From contig NZ_JBEWCD010000002.1 of assembly GCF_040530035.1 (NCBI RefSeq), positions 2,897,793-2,961,792 of the forward strand: 64,000 nucleotides of DNA. The letters are read 5' to 3'. Of this stretch, positions 17,840 to 26,975 are shown one piece after another. The notes below the pieces were generated by a model. That model had not been told where the DNA came from. It did no database searches and saw nothing but the letters and a program-made list of their open reading frames with translations. Each line of letters starts with the position of its first letter. Position 1 is the stretch's first letter. This DNA comes from Roseibium sp. HPY-6 (GTDB taxonomy: Bacteria; Pseudomonadota; Alphaproteobacteria; Rhizobiales; Stappiaceae). Both the position numbers and the translations under genes were made by a program.

Positions 17840-18895
17840 TTACTTCTGCGTCCAGTCGATCCGCGGCTCAAGGCCGGCATTACGCACCTTGGCCATGTAG
17901 GCCTGAAGCACGTCCTCAGCACCCTTGGACGCATTCGCGTCGGACCAGTCCTTGGCAAGGTTTGGAAGACCGTCGGCCCAGGTCGTGACTTCTTCCGCAG
18001 GAAGTGTGGTAACGGTCGCACCTACCTCTGGCAGCTTGGCCAGGAAGTTTTCGTAGCGCTGCATCACTTCTTCGGCGTGGGCGACGGTGTATTCCTCACC
18101 AAGCTCCGTCAGGACATTCTGGACGTCTTCAGAAAGTCCGTCCCAGACATCCTTGTTGATACCGAGCCCGCCGGTCATTTGCGCGCCGATCCCCACCAGT
18201 GTCACATACGGGGCGACCTCATAGTGCTTGTTCGCAAACGCGCCAGTCACGATGACCACCATGCCGTCAGCCACGCCGGTCTGGATCTGGTTGTAGTAGG
18301 TCGGCAGCGCGCCGTTCACCGGCACCGCACCCAGATGCTTGATCCAGTTGGCAGAAGGACCGGGTGCCAGGATCTTGCGGCCTTCCAGGTCTTTCAGGGA
18401 ATTCACCGGGAAATTCGTCAGCAAGTGGTAGGTTTCCACGCCACTGGCCCCAAGGAAGACGACATTCTGGTCGTCCCAGGCCTTCTGCAACGCCGGCAGT
18501 TCGCGATGAAGCTCGTTCATGATCTTCAGCGTCGCGACGAGATCGTCGGACACGAACGGCGTGAAATAGGTCATGTTCTGGAGCGGCATCTTGGAGCCTT
18601 CCCAGAGCGTGCCGACCCAGCCGGCATCGGTCAAACCGTCGCCGACGGCTTCCAGCGTGTCCTTGAAGCCGTAGAGTGATCCGCCATAGGCTTCGGTCCA
18701 CTCGATCCGGTCTTCAGACCCCATCGCCTCAAGGCGCTTATTGGATTCACCCACGACCAGCGTCGAGAGCTGTCCGACCCATGGCAGTACAGTCGGATGG
18801 CTGGACGCCATGGTCAGGTTGTAAGTTTCAGCCTGGGCCGGCGCCGTTGCGGCTGCGGCGACAAAGCTGAGCGCAGCTATTATGCGTTTCATCAT
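17840..18895 (-). CDS. TRAP transporter substrate-binding protein (DctP-like)
   Basis: A 351-residue periplasmic protein. A Sec signal peptide (MMKRIIAALSFVAAAATAPAQA) is followed by ETYNLTMASSHP. DctP-type segments include KDTLEAVGDGLTDAGWVGT, LEGRKILAPGPSANWIKHLG and a GALPTYYNQIQTGVADGMV motif around the conserved ligand-binding region. A double ATG lies at 18890-18895 after GGGAGGAAC. It delivers the ligand to the fused QM permease. In this operon the ligand is likely an aromatic acid or breakdown product (inferred). Confidence 0.87.
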   Translation of the reverse strand: MMKRIIAALSFVAAAATAPAQAETYNLTMASSHPTVLPWVGQLSTLVVGESNKRLEAMGSEDRIEWTEAYGGSLYGFKDTLEAVGDGLTDAGWVGTLWEGSKMPLQNMTYFTPFVSDDLVATLKIMNELHRELPALQKAWDDQNVVFLGASGVETYHLLTNFPVNSLKDLEGRKILAPGPSANWIKHLGAVPVNGALPTYYNQIQTGVADGMVVIVTGAFANKHYEVAPYVTLVGIGAQMTGGLGINKDVWDGLSEDVQNVLTELGEEYTVAHAEEVMQRYENFLAKLPEVGATVTTLPAEEVTTWADGLPNLAKDWSDANASKGAEDVLQAYMAKVRNAGLEPRIDWTQK

Positions 18896-18917
18896 TGTTC
18901 CTCCCAAAAGGCGGTCA

Positions 18918-19310
18918 TCAGGCGACCGCGTGGCGTCCTGTCGAGAAATTCACCTCGACGGTGATCCGTCCCTCGTTGAGCAGCCAGGGCCGGATCGTAA
19001 AACTGCGCGCACCCGAGGAGTGCATCGGGTCCGTTTCCGCAATCTCGCGGGCGTGGGCGAGGCTGTCGGCGCGAATGATCACCATGCCTTCACCGTTCCA
19101 GGTGTGCTCGTCATCGGCCCAGAAGGGACCGGCACCGAGCATGATGCCCCTCTGTTCCAGATCGACTTGGAATTTCAGGTGTTCTTCAATGTTTTCCATC
19201 ACCGGCCCCATGCCGTTGGTCGGGCTGGTGAATACGACGAAGAGTTGCTTTTGCAGCATCCCCGCCGAGGCTTTCAGGATGTCGTCCTTGGTAATGTGCG
19301 GGCCTGACAT
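18918..19310 (-). CDS. YCII-like protein
   Basis: A 130-residue protein with a YCII-like core: KQLFVVFTSPTNG, MENIEEHLKFQVDLEQRGIMLGAGPFWAD, MVIIRADSLAHAREIAETDP and an SFTIRPWLLNEG tail. The ~30-residue N-terminal extension is longer than simple YciI proteins. The YCII fold is used by the chlorinated-hydroquinone dehydrochlorinase TftG. With the TfdB-like monooxygenase, hydroxyquinol dioxygenase and maleylacetate reductase in one operon, a dehalogenation or elimination role is attractive but unproven. Sits between the TRAP and nitroreductase genes with short gaps. Confidence 0.7.
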   Translation of the reverse strand: MSGPHITKDDILKASAGMLQKQLFVVFTSPTNGMGPVMENIEEHLKFQVDLEQRGIMLGAGPFWADDEHTWNGEGMVIIRADSLAHAREIAETDPMHSSGARSFTIRPWLLNEGRITVEVNFSTGRHAVA

Positions 19311-19322
19311 GGCGTGGTCCTC

Positions 19323-19979
19323 CTAAAGGGTCTGGCAGACGTCGGCGTAGTCGAACCTGGGCAGGCGCCGGAAAATCTTCGACGTGTCGGCATAGCCAAG
19401 GTTCACCAGGAAATTCGATTTGAGGGACGTTCCGTGAAAGAATTCCTCGTCCACCTTTTTGTTGTCGAAACCGGACATGGCTCCGACATCCAGCCCGACG
19501 GCTCTCGCGGCGAGCATGAAGTAAGCGCCCTGCAACGTCCCGTTCCGGAAGGCATTGACCTGCGCAGCGGTCGAATTGTTGCGGAAGATGTCCTGGGCAT
19601 TCGGGTTCGGCGGGAACAGCTTCGGCAGTTCCTCCCAGAAATTAAGGTCATAGGCGATGATCGCGGTCACCGGGGCGGTACGCATTTTGGGCCTGTTGGC
19701 CTCCATCAGCCAGGGCTCGAGCCGGTCTTTGGCATCGTCCGAGCGGATGAACAGCACCCGCATGGGCTGCTGGTTCATAGAGGTCGGACCCATTTTGGCG
19801 ATGTCATAGAGCGCATGCAGCGTCTCTTCGGACACATCGCGGTCCTGCCAGCCGTAGTGGGTGCGTGCGACGGTGAACAGAAGTTCGAGGGTGGTCGGAT
19901 CGGCCGCATGTTCCATCGCCTGGAAGATCCGGGCGGCCTCTCTGGCTTCTATATGGTCGGCTTCGAAGGGATCGCTCAT
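19323..19979 (-). CDS. Nitroreductase family protein (RutE/HadB-like)
   Basis: A 218-residue FMN-dependent nitroreductase-fold protein. Features include RTHYGWQDRDVSEETLHALYDIAKMGPTSMNQQPMRVLFI (N-terminal FMN-binding region; positions ~39-78), AYFMLAARAVGLDVGAMSGFD and FLVNLGYADTSKIF. RutE/HadB-type members reduce small semialdehydes or quinone-like compounds. Here it could reduce a hydroxybenzoquinone produced by ring hydroxylation back to hydroxyquinol (inference). Gap of 18 bases to the BKACE gene upstream, so co-transcribed. Confidence 0.82.
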   Translation of the reverse strand: MSDPFEADHIEAREAARIFQAMEHAADPTTLELLFTVARTHYGWQDRDVSEETLHALYDIAKMGPTSMNQQPMRVLFIRSDDAKDRLEPWLMEANRPKMRTAPVTAIIAYDLNFWEELPKLFPPNPNAQDIFRNNSTAAQVNAFRNGTLQGAYFMLAARAVGLDVGAMSGFDNKKVDEEFFHGTSLKSNFLVNLGYADTSKIFRRLPRFDYADVCQTL

Positions 19980-19997
19980 TGAAAGGGTCCTGGATAT

Positions 19998-20834
19998 TCA
20001 GAGGGTGTGTTGGGAGAGGCCGAGGATCGCGCGGGCCTCGGAAGGCGTTGCGACAGACCTATTGTTCGTTGCGCAGATTTCAGCCGTCCGCTTCACAAGT
20101 GCGGCATTCGACGGCGCGAGCCGGTCCCGGTCCAGGCGGATATTGTCCTCAAGACCGGTGCGGGCATGACCGCCGGCGGCAATCGACCATTCGTTCAGGG
20201 TGAGCTGGCTGGCGCCGATACCCGCGGCGCACCATTCGGCGTTCGGCATCAGGCGTTCAACCGTATTGACATAGTAATCGAACACATCCTTGTCCGCGGG
20301 CATCGCGTTCTTCACGCCCATGACGAACTGGACATACACGGCGCCCGGAATGCGGCCGTCCCGGTTCATCGCCGCCGCCTGATGGATATGACTGAGATCG
20401 AACGCCTCGATCTCCGGCATGACGTTGTGGGTTCGCATTTCCGCGGCGAGCCAGTCGACAAGGTCCGGGGCGTTTTCATAAACCCTTGTCGGGAAATTGT
20501 TGGAGCCGACCGATAGCGAGGCCATATCCGGTTTCAGTGGCAGCATGCCGCCGCGCACCTTGCCCGCTCCCGATCGTCCGCCCGTGGAGAACTGGATGAT
20601 CATGCCGGGGCAATGCTTTTCCAGCCCTTCCTTGAGGCGGGCAAATTTCTCAGGATCGGAGCTCGGGGTCTGATCGTCATTGCGCACATGCGCATGGCAG
20701 ATCGTTGCCCCGGCCTCAAACGCCTCATGCGTGCTTTCGACCTGCTCGGAAACCGTGATAGGCACCGCGGGATTGTGCTCCTTGCGCGGCAGGGAGCCGG
20801 TAATCGCGACGCAGATGATACAGGGCTTGGACAT
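19998..20834 (-). CDS. BKACE (3-keto-5-aminohexanoate cleavage) family enzyme
   Basis: A 278-residue TIM-barrel BKACE/DUF849 protein. Visible are CIICVAITGSLPRKEHNPAVPIT, the zinc-binding GATICHAHVRND, MIIQFSTGGRSG, MASLSVGSNNF and an SDPEKFARLKEGLE helix. The family condenses a beta-keto acid with acetyl-CoA and cleaves it to an acyl-CoA plus acetoacetate. Substrate is not predictable by eye. The ATG at 20834 lies 2 bases after the dioxygenase stop. It could process a beta-keto acid from the hydroxyquinol branch, such as beta-ketoadipate, which would be an unusual end to this pathway (speculative). Confidence 0.85.
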   Translation of the reverse strand: MSKPCIICVAITGSLPRKEHNPAVPITVSEQVESTHEAFEAGATICHAHVRNDDQTPSSDPEKFARLKEGLEKHCPGMIIQFSTGGRSGAGKVRGGMLPLKPDMASLSVGSNNFPTRVYENAPDLVDWLAAEMRTHNVMPEIEAFDLSHIHQAAAMNRDGRIPGAVYVQFVMGVKNAMPADKDVFDYYVNTVERLMPNAEWCAAGIGASQLTLNEWSIAAGGHARTGLEDNIRLDRDRLAPSNAALVKRTAEICATNNRSVATPSEARAILGLSQHTL

Positions 20835-20835
20835 C

Positions 20836-21723
20836 TTACGCCTTCTTCGGTGCCAGCACGAAATCGAATTCCACATCCCAGAAAGAGGGGCCGCTGAAAC
20901 CGGCTTCCCTGGTCTTTGCCGGGTCTTCGATCTTTCGAAAATCCGCGATCAGGCTTTTCTTCACGCCGAAAACACTGTCGGAATCGATGTATTCGTCATC
21001 CGGGTCGAAAATATGCGTGGTCAGCTCGTCGTAGCCGTCCTTGGACACGATGTAGTGGAGGTGGGCCGGTCGGAACGGGTGCCGTCCGAGCCGGTTCAGC
21101 ATGTCGCCGACAGGTCCGTCTGCCGGGATCGAGTAGTGCTTCGGCTTGACCGCCCGGAACCAGTATTTGCCGTCAGGTCCGGTGCGGAACACACCGCGCA
21201 GGTTGAATTCCGGCTGGATGCCCTTCTGCTGGACATCATAGAAGCCTTCGTCATTGGCCTGCCAGACATCGATCTTGACCCCTTCCATCGGGTTGCCGTC
21301 GATGTCCTTGACCATGCCGCGCACCAAAAGGTCTTCGCCTTTCTCGTCGAGGCAAATGTTGTGGCCCATTTCGTATTCCGGAGCGTCGCCCAGATGGAAA
21401 GGACCGAGAACGGTGTTTTCGGATGCTCCGGTCGGACGGCGCGAGTTGACCGCATCCACCAGCATCGAGACGCCGAGCACATCGGACAGGAGTATGAATT
21501 CCTGGCGCCAGTCGTCGCATTTGTGGCCCGTCGCCGTCAGGAACTGGATTGCCTTGAACCATTCTTCCTGCGTCGGCTCGATCTCCTTGACCGCCTCGTG
21601 CAGCTTGCGCGTCACGACTTCCATGATTTCCTTGAGACGCGGGTCGCTGGCGTTCTTGTTCCGGCCCGTGACCACTTCGGCGGAGTTTTCTTCGGTGAAA
21701 TATCCAAGTTCGTGAGCTTCCAT
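20836..21723 (-). CDS. Hydroxyquinol 1,2-dioxygenase-like intradiol dioxygenase (canonical ligands)
   Basis: A 295-residue intradiol ring-cleavage dioxygenase. All four ferric-iron ligands are visible at canonical positions: Tyr162 (DEGFYDVQQ), Tyr197 (KPKHYSIPADGPVG), His221 and His223 (RPAHLHYIVS). The N-terminal helical dimerisation domain (TRKLHEAVKEIEPTQEEWF) and length match hydroxyquinol 1,2-dioxygenases, which open 1,2,4-trihydroxybenzene to maleylacetate. The ATG at 21723 follows AAGGAGAG. The maleylacetate reductase in the same run supports the assignment. Chlorocatechol or catechol as substrate is less likely. Confidence 0.87.
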   Translation of the reverse strand: MEAHELGYFTEENSAEVVTGRNKNASDPRLKEIMEVVTRKLHEAVKEIEPTQEEWFKAIQFLTATGHKCDDWRQEFILLSDVLGVSMLVDAVNSRRPTGASENTVLGPFHLGDAPEYEMGHNICLDEKGEDLLVRGMVKDIDGNPMEGVKIDVWQANDEGFYDVQQKGIQPEFNLRGVFRTGPDGKYWFRAVKPKHYSIPADGPVGDMLNRLGRHPFRPAHLHYIVSKDGYDELTTHIFDPDDEYIDSDSVFGVKKSLIADFRKIEDPAKTREAGFSGPSFWDVEFDFVLAPKKA

Positions 21724-21733
21724 CGGGCTCTCC

Positions 21734-23491
21734 TTAGCGTGCGAGAATTTTGGAAAAGACACGGCGCAGATCGCCGGCAGGGTCGCCGGTCAGCCCGGTG
21801 CTGCGCCAGGCGACGTGCTGATCCGGGCGCACCAGGATGCAGCCCTTGTCGCTAACTTCGCGCGCCCGTGCCCAGTCGCCTGTGTGATCAACATATTGCC
21901 GGCGCGGACCGATTACATGGACCTGGACAGCGAGGCCGAATTCCGCACCGACGGATTTCGCGACTTCTTCCCAGGCTTCACCGCCGATGCCGGTAAAGAG
22001 GGTGAAGGTTCCGCCGCCGCACAGGTCGAGCGTTGAGAACTTGTCGCCGTTGTCGTGATCAAATAACCAGCAATGCGGTATGCGGGCCCCTGGCCATGTC
22101 GTTGCCTGATAATGCAGCTCGGCATCGCGTTCGAAAGCCGGTTCCTGCTGTCCATCCGTTTCGATCGCTTTTGACTTGTAGCGCTGGTTCATCTCCACGC
22201 CGTGCGCGTCGAATTCGTATTTCTTGAAGGCGATCGCCTTGCGGATCGCTTCGCGCTGCGCTTCTGCGGCATCGGTGCGGTCGCAGCGGGCAACAAGATT
22301 TTTCTGCATGACCTCAGGATCGACACCTTCGCCCATGCCGAGCGCTTCGAAGATCGGGCCGAACTCGGCGATGGACTGGTTGGCGCGGGTCACGATCTGC
22401 TTGGCGACCGGTGCCCTTTCGACGCTGTAGCTGTCAAGCAGCGCTTCGCCTGCCTGACCCTTCAGAACCGCGGCAAGTTTCCAGGCCAGGTTGAAACTGT
22501 CCTGAATGGAGGTGTTGGATCCGAGGCCGTTTGAGGGTGGGTGTCGGTGCGCCGCATCGCCCATGATGAACACGCGGTCCTTCTGCATGTGCGTTGCGTA
22601 CATGTTGTTGACGGTCCAGGTATTCGCCGAGATCAGCTCAATCGTCAGATCCGGATCTCCGACCAGCTGGCGGGCCACGTCGGTCGCCATGGCTTCGTCG
22701 ACTTCCGGGGCCGGCTGATTGATGTCGTATCCCCAGACGATCAGCCACTCGTTCCAAGGGCGCACCATCCTCACAAGACCCATGCCGATGCCGCCGACAT
22801 CCGCACCCGGCTGCATCACCCAGTAAAGAACAGAGGGTCTGTGGGCGACATGCTTGGAAAGGTCCGCCCGGAACAGAATGTTCATTGAACCGCCGACGCC
22901 CATCTTGCCCTCAAATGGCAATCCGGCATGTTCCGCTACGAGGGAGTTGCCGCCATCAGCACCGATAAGATACTTCGACCGGATGGTGAATTCTTTTCCC
23001 GACAGTCGGTCGAGGCAAGTGGTGGTAACGCCTTCCGCGTCTTGTTCGTGGGAAAGATACTGGGTCGACATGCGCGCTTGAGTTCCCCTCGAACAGGCCG
23101 TCTTGAAGAGAAGCGGCTCCATGAAGGTTTGCGGCAGGTCGTTCATCATCGTCGGCGAGGCCATCAGGTGTTCCGCTTTGGACAGCGGATGATTGCCCCA
23201 GCTTTTCATGCGACCGATTTCTTCGCCCGCGAGGCTCTCGCAGAAGACGTTCTCGCCCATCAGCTCCTGGTGTGCGGCGAACAGATAGGCTTCGTCTTCG
23301 ACGGCTCGCCCGAGATCTCTGAGGACCTCCATGGTGCGCTGGTTGGTGATGTGCGCACGCGGGGTGTTGGCGAGCCAGCGATAGCGGTTGATCGCCATGT
23401 TCTCGATACCATAAGTCGACAGAAGCGCCGCTGTTGCAGAGCCCGCCGGGCCGGTGCCGATGATCAGGACATCGGTGCTGAAATCAGCCAT
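21734..23491 (-). CDS. FAD-dependent aromatic monooxygenase (TfdB/phenol hydroxylase-like)
   Basis: A 585-residue single-component flavoprotein hydroxylase. The FAD GxGxxG is VLIIGTGPAGSATAALLSTYG at the N-terminus, followed by a TNQRTMEVLRDLG segment, the DG motif IGADGGNSLVAE and the GD motif FIMGDAAHRHPPSNGLGSN. The C-terminal thioredoxin-like domain ends near LVRPDQHVAWRS, a PHBH/phenol-hydroxylase class feature. The combination is close to 2,4-dichlorophenol 6-monooxygenase and resorcinol-type hydroxylases. It should feed hydroxyquinol to the adjacent dioxygenase. The ATG at 23491 gives the classic N-terminus. Exact substrate unknown. Confidence 0.86.
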   Translation of the reverse strand: MADFSTDVLIIGTGPAGSATAALLSTYGIENMAINRYRWLANTPRAHITNQRTMEVLRDLGRAVEDEAYLFAAHQELMGENVFCESLAGEEIGRMKSWGNHPLSKAEHLMASPTMMNDLPQTFMEPLLFKTACSRGTQARMSTQYLSHEQDAEGVTTTCLDRLSGKEFTIRSKYLIGADGGNSLVAEHAGLPFEGKMGVGGSMNILFRADLSKHVAHRPSVLYWVMQPGADVGGIGMGLVRMVRPWNEWLIVWGYDINQPAPEVDEAMATDVARQLVGDPDLTIELISANTWTVNNMYATHMQKDRVFIMGDAAHRHPPSNGLGSNTSIQDSFNLAWKLAAVLKGQAGEALLDSYSVERAPVAKQIVTRANQSIAEFGPIFEALGMGEGVDPEVMQKNLVARCDRTDAAEAQREAIRKAIAFKKYEFDAHGVEMNQRYKSKAIETDGQQEPAFERDAELHYQATTWPGARIPHCWLFDHDNGDKFSTLDLCGGGTFTLFTGIGGEAWEEVAKSVGAEFGLAVQVHVIGPRRQYVDHTGDWARAREVSDKGCILVRPDQHVAWRSTGLTGDPAGDLRRVFSKILAR

Positions 23492-23544
23492 TTGTCTTTC
23501 CTCCAAAATCAATCAGGCACTGCGCTGCAAGTGTCTTTTTCATT

Positions 23545-24627
23545 TCAATCTCCAGATTTTTCGCTGGTGCCGCCGGAGAGCCTGCGGCGAATGGGAAAGA
23601 GTTCGATGCCGGTGCGGTCGGTGAAGAGGCCCCAGAGGCCGCGCGGCGCGAACAGCATGATGACGATGCCCAAGAGACCCAGAACCAGCAGGTACCAGGA
23701 GCCATAGCCGGATAGGGAATTCTGCAGGGCGAAGAAGACGAGGACTCCGATGATCGGTCCTTCGATGGTGCCGATGCCGCCGATGACAACGATGAAGATC
23801 ACATAGGCGGTCCAGTCGAGCACCGAGAAGGCAGCATCGGGAGAAATCCGGGCTTTCTGGACGTAGATCAGCGCACCGGCGAGACCCGTAATGAACGCCG
23901 TGCTCAGGTACACGATAGTTTTCAGGCGCTGCGCGTCGACGCCGACGGACCGGGCGGCATTCTGGTTGTCGCGTACGGCTGCGAGCCCGAGCCCCTGGCG
24001 GGAGCGCAACAGCCAGTAGACGACACCCACCGTGGCGACTGCCAGGATCAACGCGAGCCAGAACGTAATGACATCGGTTGCGGCGGACGTTTTGAAGCCG
24101 AACGTGTCTTTCAGAAAATCGAGGCCGAACATGTCCCGCGTCGCGCTGCGGGGCAGGGACGTGCCGGTGCCGCCGCCAAGCGCCTTCCACTGCGCAACGG
24201 TGAGGCGTACGATTTCCGCGACCACCCAGGTGCCGATAGCGAAGTAAGCGCCCTGCAGACGGAACGTGAAGAAGGCGGTCGGGATGGCGAGCAGCGCGGC
24301 TGCGACCCCACCCAGAAGGATCGAGACCAGCGGATCGAGATCCAGAAGAATGACGCCGCCGAACATGGCGTAGGCACCAATGCCGACGAAGGCCTGCTGG
24401 CCGACGGAGACGAGGCCGGCATATCCGGCAAGCAGGTTCCAACCCTGCGCCAGCACCAGCATGGTGAGAATGAAGAAGAGATCCTGGATAAGGCTGCGCG
24501 ACGCATAGAACGGGGCGAAAGCCAGAACGATCACAAGGAGCGCTGCAAGCCCGAGGAACAGCGTCGAGGTGCGTGTGCCGGTCTCAACGGTCCAGGCGGT
24601 TCGGGTGGTTTGGGTGGACGCGGTCAT
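23545..24627 (-). CDS. livM: Branched-chain amino acid-type ABC permease LivM
   Basis: A 360-residue permease. After a short cytoplasmic N-terminus (MTASTQTTRTAW) come multiple hydrophobic segments and the LivM motifs AQGWNLLAGYAGLVSVGQQAFVGIGAYA (residues ~53-80; core Gln/Gly residues visible) and AVRDNQNAARSVGVDAQRLK. The ATG at 24627 is chosen over the longer frame, which would overlap livH; it follows GAGGGAGCT 11 bases after the livH stop. It forms a heterodimeric channel with LivH. In this operon the cargo may be an aromatic acid rather than an amino acid. Confidence 0.88.
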   Translation of the reverse strand: MTASTQTTRTAWTVETGTRTSTLFLGLAALLVIVLAFAPFYASRSLIQDLFFILTMLVLAQGWNLLAGYAGLVSVGQQAFVGIGAYAMFGGVILLDLDPLVSILLGGVAAALLAIPTAFFTFRLQGAYFAIGTWVVAEIVRLTVAQWKALGGGTGTSLPRSATRDMFGLDFLKDTFGFKTSAATDVITFWLALILAVATVGVVYWLLRSRQGLGLAAVRDNQNAARSVGVDAQRLKTIVYLSTAFITGLAGALIYVQKARISPDAAFSVLDWTAYVIFIVVIGGIGTIEGPIIGVLVFFALQNSLSGYGSWYLLVLGLLGIVIMLFAPRGLWGLFTDRTGIELFPIRRRLSGGTSEKSGD

Positions 24628-24637
24628 GGCAGCTCCC

Positions 24638-25501
24638 TCAATCCACGGCCCGCGGGAACAAACCGCGTGGTCTGAGCAACAGAACGACGACAAAGGCAAT
24701 ATGCCCGGCGAGGATCTGCCATTCCGGGTTGATGGCGGCTCCCAGCGTTTGTGCAACGCCGATGATGATGCCGCCCGCAAGCGTGCCCCAGAGCGAACCG
24801 AGCCCGCCGATAATCACGGCCTCGAAGGCATAGATCAGTCGCGCCGGGCCGATTGTCGGGTCGAAATTGGCGCGGGTTCCAAGATAGAGCGCGGCGATCG
24901 TCACAACGACCATCGCAATACCCGTTGCGGTGGCGAAAATGTTCTGGGGACGGATGCCCATCAGGCTCGCGGTCACCGCATCATCCGAGGTTGCGCGGAA
25001 GGCCCGGCCAAGCGACGTGCTGTAGAAAAGTCGGTTCAATCCAACGATAACCACGATCGCGGAAAGAAATGTCAGAAGAGGCATCACGCCGACATTAAGG
25101 GGACCAAGCGCGAGAGACGCTGTTTCGAGTTGACCGACGGAAAGGCGTTGGCTGTCGGCGGAAAAGCCTTCCAGAAGCGCGTTCTGGATCACGATGGAAA
25201 GGCCGAAGGTCACGAGCAGTGGCGGCAGGATGTCGGGACCGAGCGTCCGGTTGAGAACATGCATCTGCAAAAGCCAGCCAATGCCAAACAGGATCGGCGC
25301 CGATATCAGGGCTGCCAGGAACGGGTCGATGCCGAGCAACGTCACAAGCACAAGGATCAGGTAGGCGGCCATGACGATGAGATCGCCATGGGCAAGGTTC
25401 ACGAGCCGCATGATCCCGAAAACGAGGCTGAGCCCGGCTGCGAAGAGGGCATAGAGGCCGCCGAGCAGGACGCCTTGGACGATTGTGTCGACCCAGATCA
25501 T
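24638..25501 (-). CDS. livH: Branched-chain amino acid-type ABC permease LivH
   Basis: A 287-residue inner-membrane permease with LivH motifs GLYALFAAGLSLVFGIMRLV, then NLAHGDLIVMAAYL near residue 37 and SDDAVTASLMGI and IIGGLGSLWGTLAGG. The ATG at 25501 overlaps the livF stop (ATGA), which fixes the start; the longer frame to 25591 is a shadow. It pairs with LivM and the two ATPases. The whole livKGFHM set lies on the minus strand in this order from the promoter. Confidence 0.88.
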   Translation of the reverse strand: MIWVDTIVQGVLLGGLYALFAAGLSLVFGIMRLVNLAHGDLIVMAAYLILVLVTLLGIDPFLAALISAPILFGIGWLLQMHVLNRTLGPDILPPLLVTFGLSIVIQNALLEGFSADSQRLSVGQLETASLALGPLNVGVMPLLTFLSAIVVIVGLNRLFYSTSLGRAFRATSDDAVTASLMGIRPQNIFATATGIAMVVVTIAALYLGTRANFDPTIGPARLIYAFEAVIIGGLGSLWGTLAGGIIIGVAQTLGAAINPEWQILAGHIAFVVVLLLRPRGLFPRAVD

Positions 25502-26205
25502 GCGGCAGCTCCGAAATAGGCGTTGTGAATGGCATCGCGACTGAGATCGGAGGGAGTGCCTTCCAGCGTGATCCGTCCTTCCATCATGCAATAGACGCGG
25601 TCTGCGACTTTCAGCGCCTGGCCGATATCCTGTTCCACCACAACGATGGAGGTGCCGGATGCCTTGATCTTTGGCAGCGCGGCGTAGATGTCCTTGATGA
25701 TCACCGGCGCAAGACCAAGGCTGATCTCATCGCAAAGGAGCACGCGCGGGTTGGACATCAGCGCCCGTCCGATCGCGACCATCTGCTGCTGACCGCCGGA
25801 AAGGGCGGTGCCGGGATTGAGCCTGCGCTCCTGGAGGACCGGGAACATGTCGTAGACTGTTTCAAGCGTCCAGCTTCCCTCGACCTTGCGGCCGTGGGCG
25901 CCGATGAGGAGATTTTCCTCCACGCTTAATGAAGGGAAGAGCTTGCGCCCCTCGGGCACCATGGCAATGCCCTTCTTCACGATATCCGCCGCATGGGAGG
26001 AACCGATCCGGTCGTTATCGAATGTGATCGCATCCGCCCGGTTGGTCAGAACCCCGGAAATGGAACGCATCAGTGTGGTTTTGCCGGCCCCGTTTGCGCC
26101 GATGATCGCCACAGTCTCGCCTTCCTCAAGCCGGATATCGACCCCGAAGAGCGCCTGGAAGTCGCCGTAGTGGGCGGTCAGATTGTCTGTCTGAAGCAGC
26201 GCCAT
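25498..26205 (-). CDS. livF: Branched-chain amino acid-type ABC ATPase LivF
   Basis: A 235-residue ATPase. Walker A is GANGAGKTT, signature ALSGGQQQMVAIGRAL, Walker B VLLCDEISLGLAP and the switch region VVVEQDIGQALKVADR, all typical of LivF. The ATG at 26205 overlaps the livG stop (ATGA). The longer frame (to 26574) is a read-through of livG in another frame and is rejected. Partners: LivG, LivH, LivM and the periplasmic protein. Confidence 0.88.
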   Translation of the reverse strand: MALLQTDNLTAHYGDFQALFGVDIRLEEGETVAIIGANGAGKTTLMRSISGVLTNRADAITFDNDRIGSSHAADIVKKGIAMVPEGRKLFPSLSVEENLLIGAHGRKVEGSWTLETVYDMFPVLQERRLNPGTALSGGQQQMVAIGRALMSNPRVLLCDEISLGLAPVIIKDIYAALPKIKASGTSIVVVEQDIGQALKVADRVYCMMEGRITLEGTPSDLSRDAIHNAYFGAAA

Positions 26206-26924
26206 CACACATCGATCCCGAGATAGATTTCCCGCACTTCCTGCGAGTTCATGATGGCGTCCGGCTCGCCGATGCCGATCACCTTGCCGAAGTCGAGCAC
26301 GAGCAGGCGTTCGGCGACGGAGGTGAGGGCGTGAAGAACGTGCTCGATCCAGATGATCGACATGCCGCCCGAATGGATTTTCCTGATGGTCGCGACTAGC
26401 GCGTGGCATTCGCCCTCGGTGAGCCCGCCGGCGATCTCGTCGAGCAGAAGCACCTTGGGTCGGGTTGCCAGGGCGCGGGCGAGTTCCAGGCGTTTGCGCT
26501 CCAGAAGGCTGAGACGCCCGGCAACTTCGTTCGCCTTGCCGATTAAACCCGTCTCGACGAGAATCTCGGCGCATTCATCGGAAACGGCGCTTTCCGGCAA
26601 CCTGTTGCCGAAGGCTCCAGCAACGATGAGGTTTTCAAAAACCGTCAGTTTTTCAAATGGCTGCGGGATCTGGAAGGTGCGTCCCAATCCGCTGAGACAC
26701 CGTTCCATCGGCGGGACATGTGTCACGTCCCGGCCGAGAAATTCGATCCGGCCCTCATCGACAGGCAGATTGCCGGTGATGAGGTTGAACAAGGTCGATT
26801 TGCCGGCGCCGTTCGGTCCGATCACACCCAGGGCCTCGCCTTCTGCAAGATCAAAGGTAATGTGTTGCGAAACACGCAGCGCACCAAAGGCTTTCGACAC
26901 ATTGTCAAGCGCCAGGATCGTCAT
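26205..26924 (-). CDS. livG: Branched-chain amino acid-type ABC ATPase LivG
   Basis: A 239-residue ATPase: [20 protein letters not shown], Walker [29 protein letters not shown] (Q-loop), signature [16 protein letters not shown], Walker [16 protein letters not shown], and [23 protein letters not shown]. The signature LSLLERK instead of LSGGQ is common in LivG homologues. Its stop overlaps the livF start. It drives uptake with LivF. Confidence 0.88.
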   Translation of the reverse strand: MTILALDNVSKAFGALRVSQHITFDLAEGEALGVIGPNGAGKSTLFNLITGNLPVDEGRIEFLGRDVTHVPPMERCLSGLGRTFQIPQPFEKLTVFENLIVAGAFGNRLPESAVSDECAEILVETGLIGKANEVAGRLSLLERKRLELARALATRPKVLLLDEIAGGLTEGECHALVATIRKIHSGGMSIIWIEHVLHALTSVAERLLVLDFGKVIGIGEPDAIMNSQEVREIYLGIDV

Positions 26925-26975
26925 TGCTTCACTCCCTCAAGCCTGCGCAGACGAAAGGTCCACGCCTGCCGGAAC

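Noticed and set aside
20680..21855. 391-codon plus-strand frame across BKACE and dioxygenase genes
   Set aside because: Shadow of two well-supported minus-strand genes.
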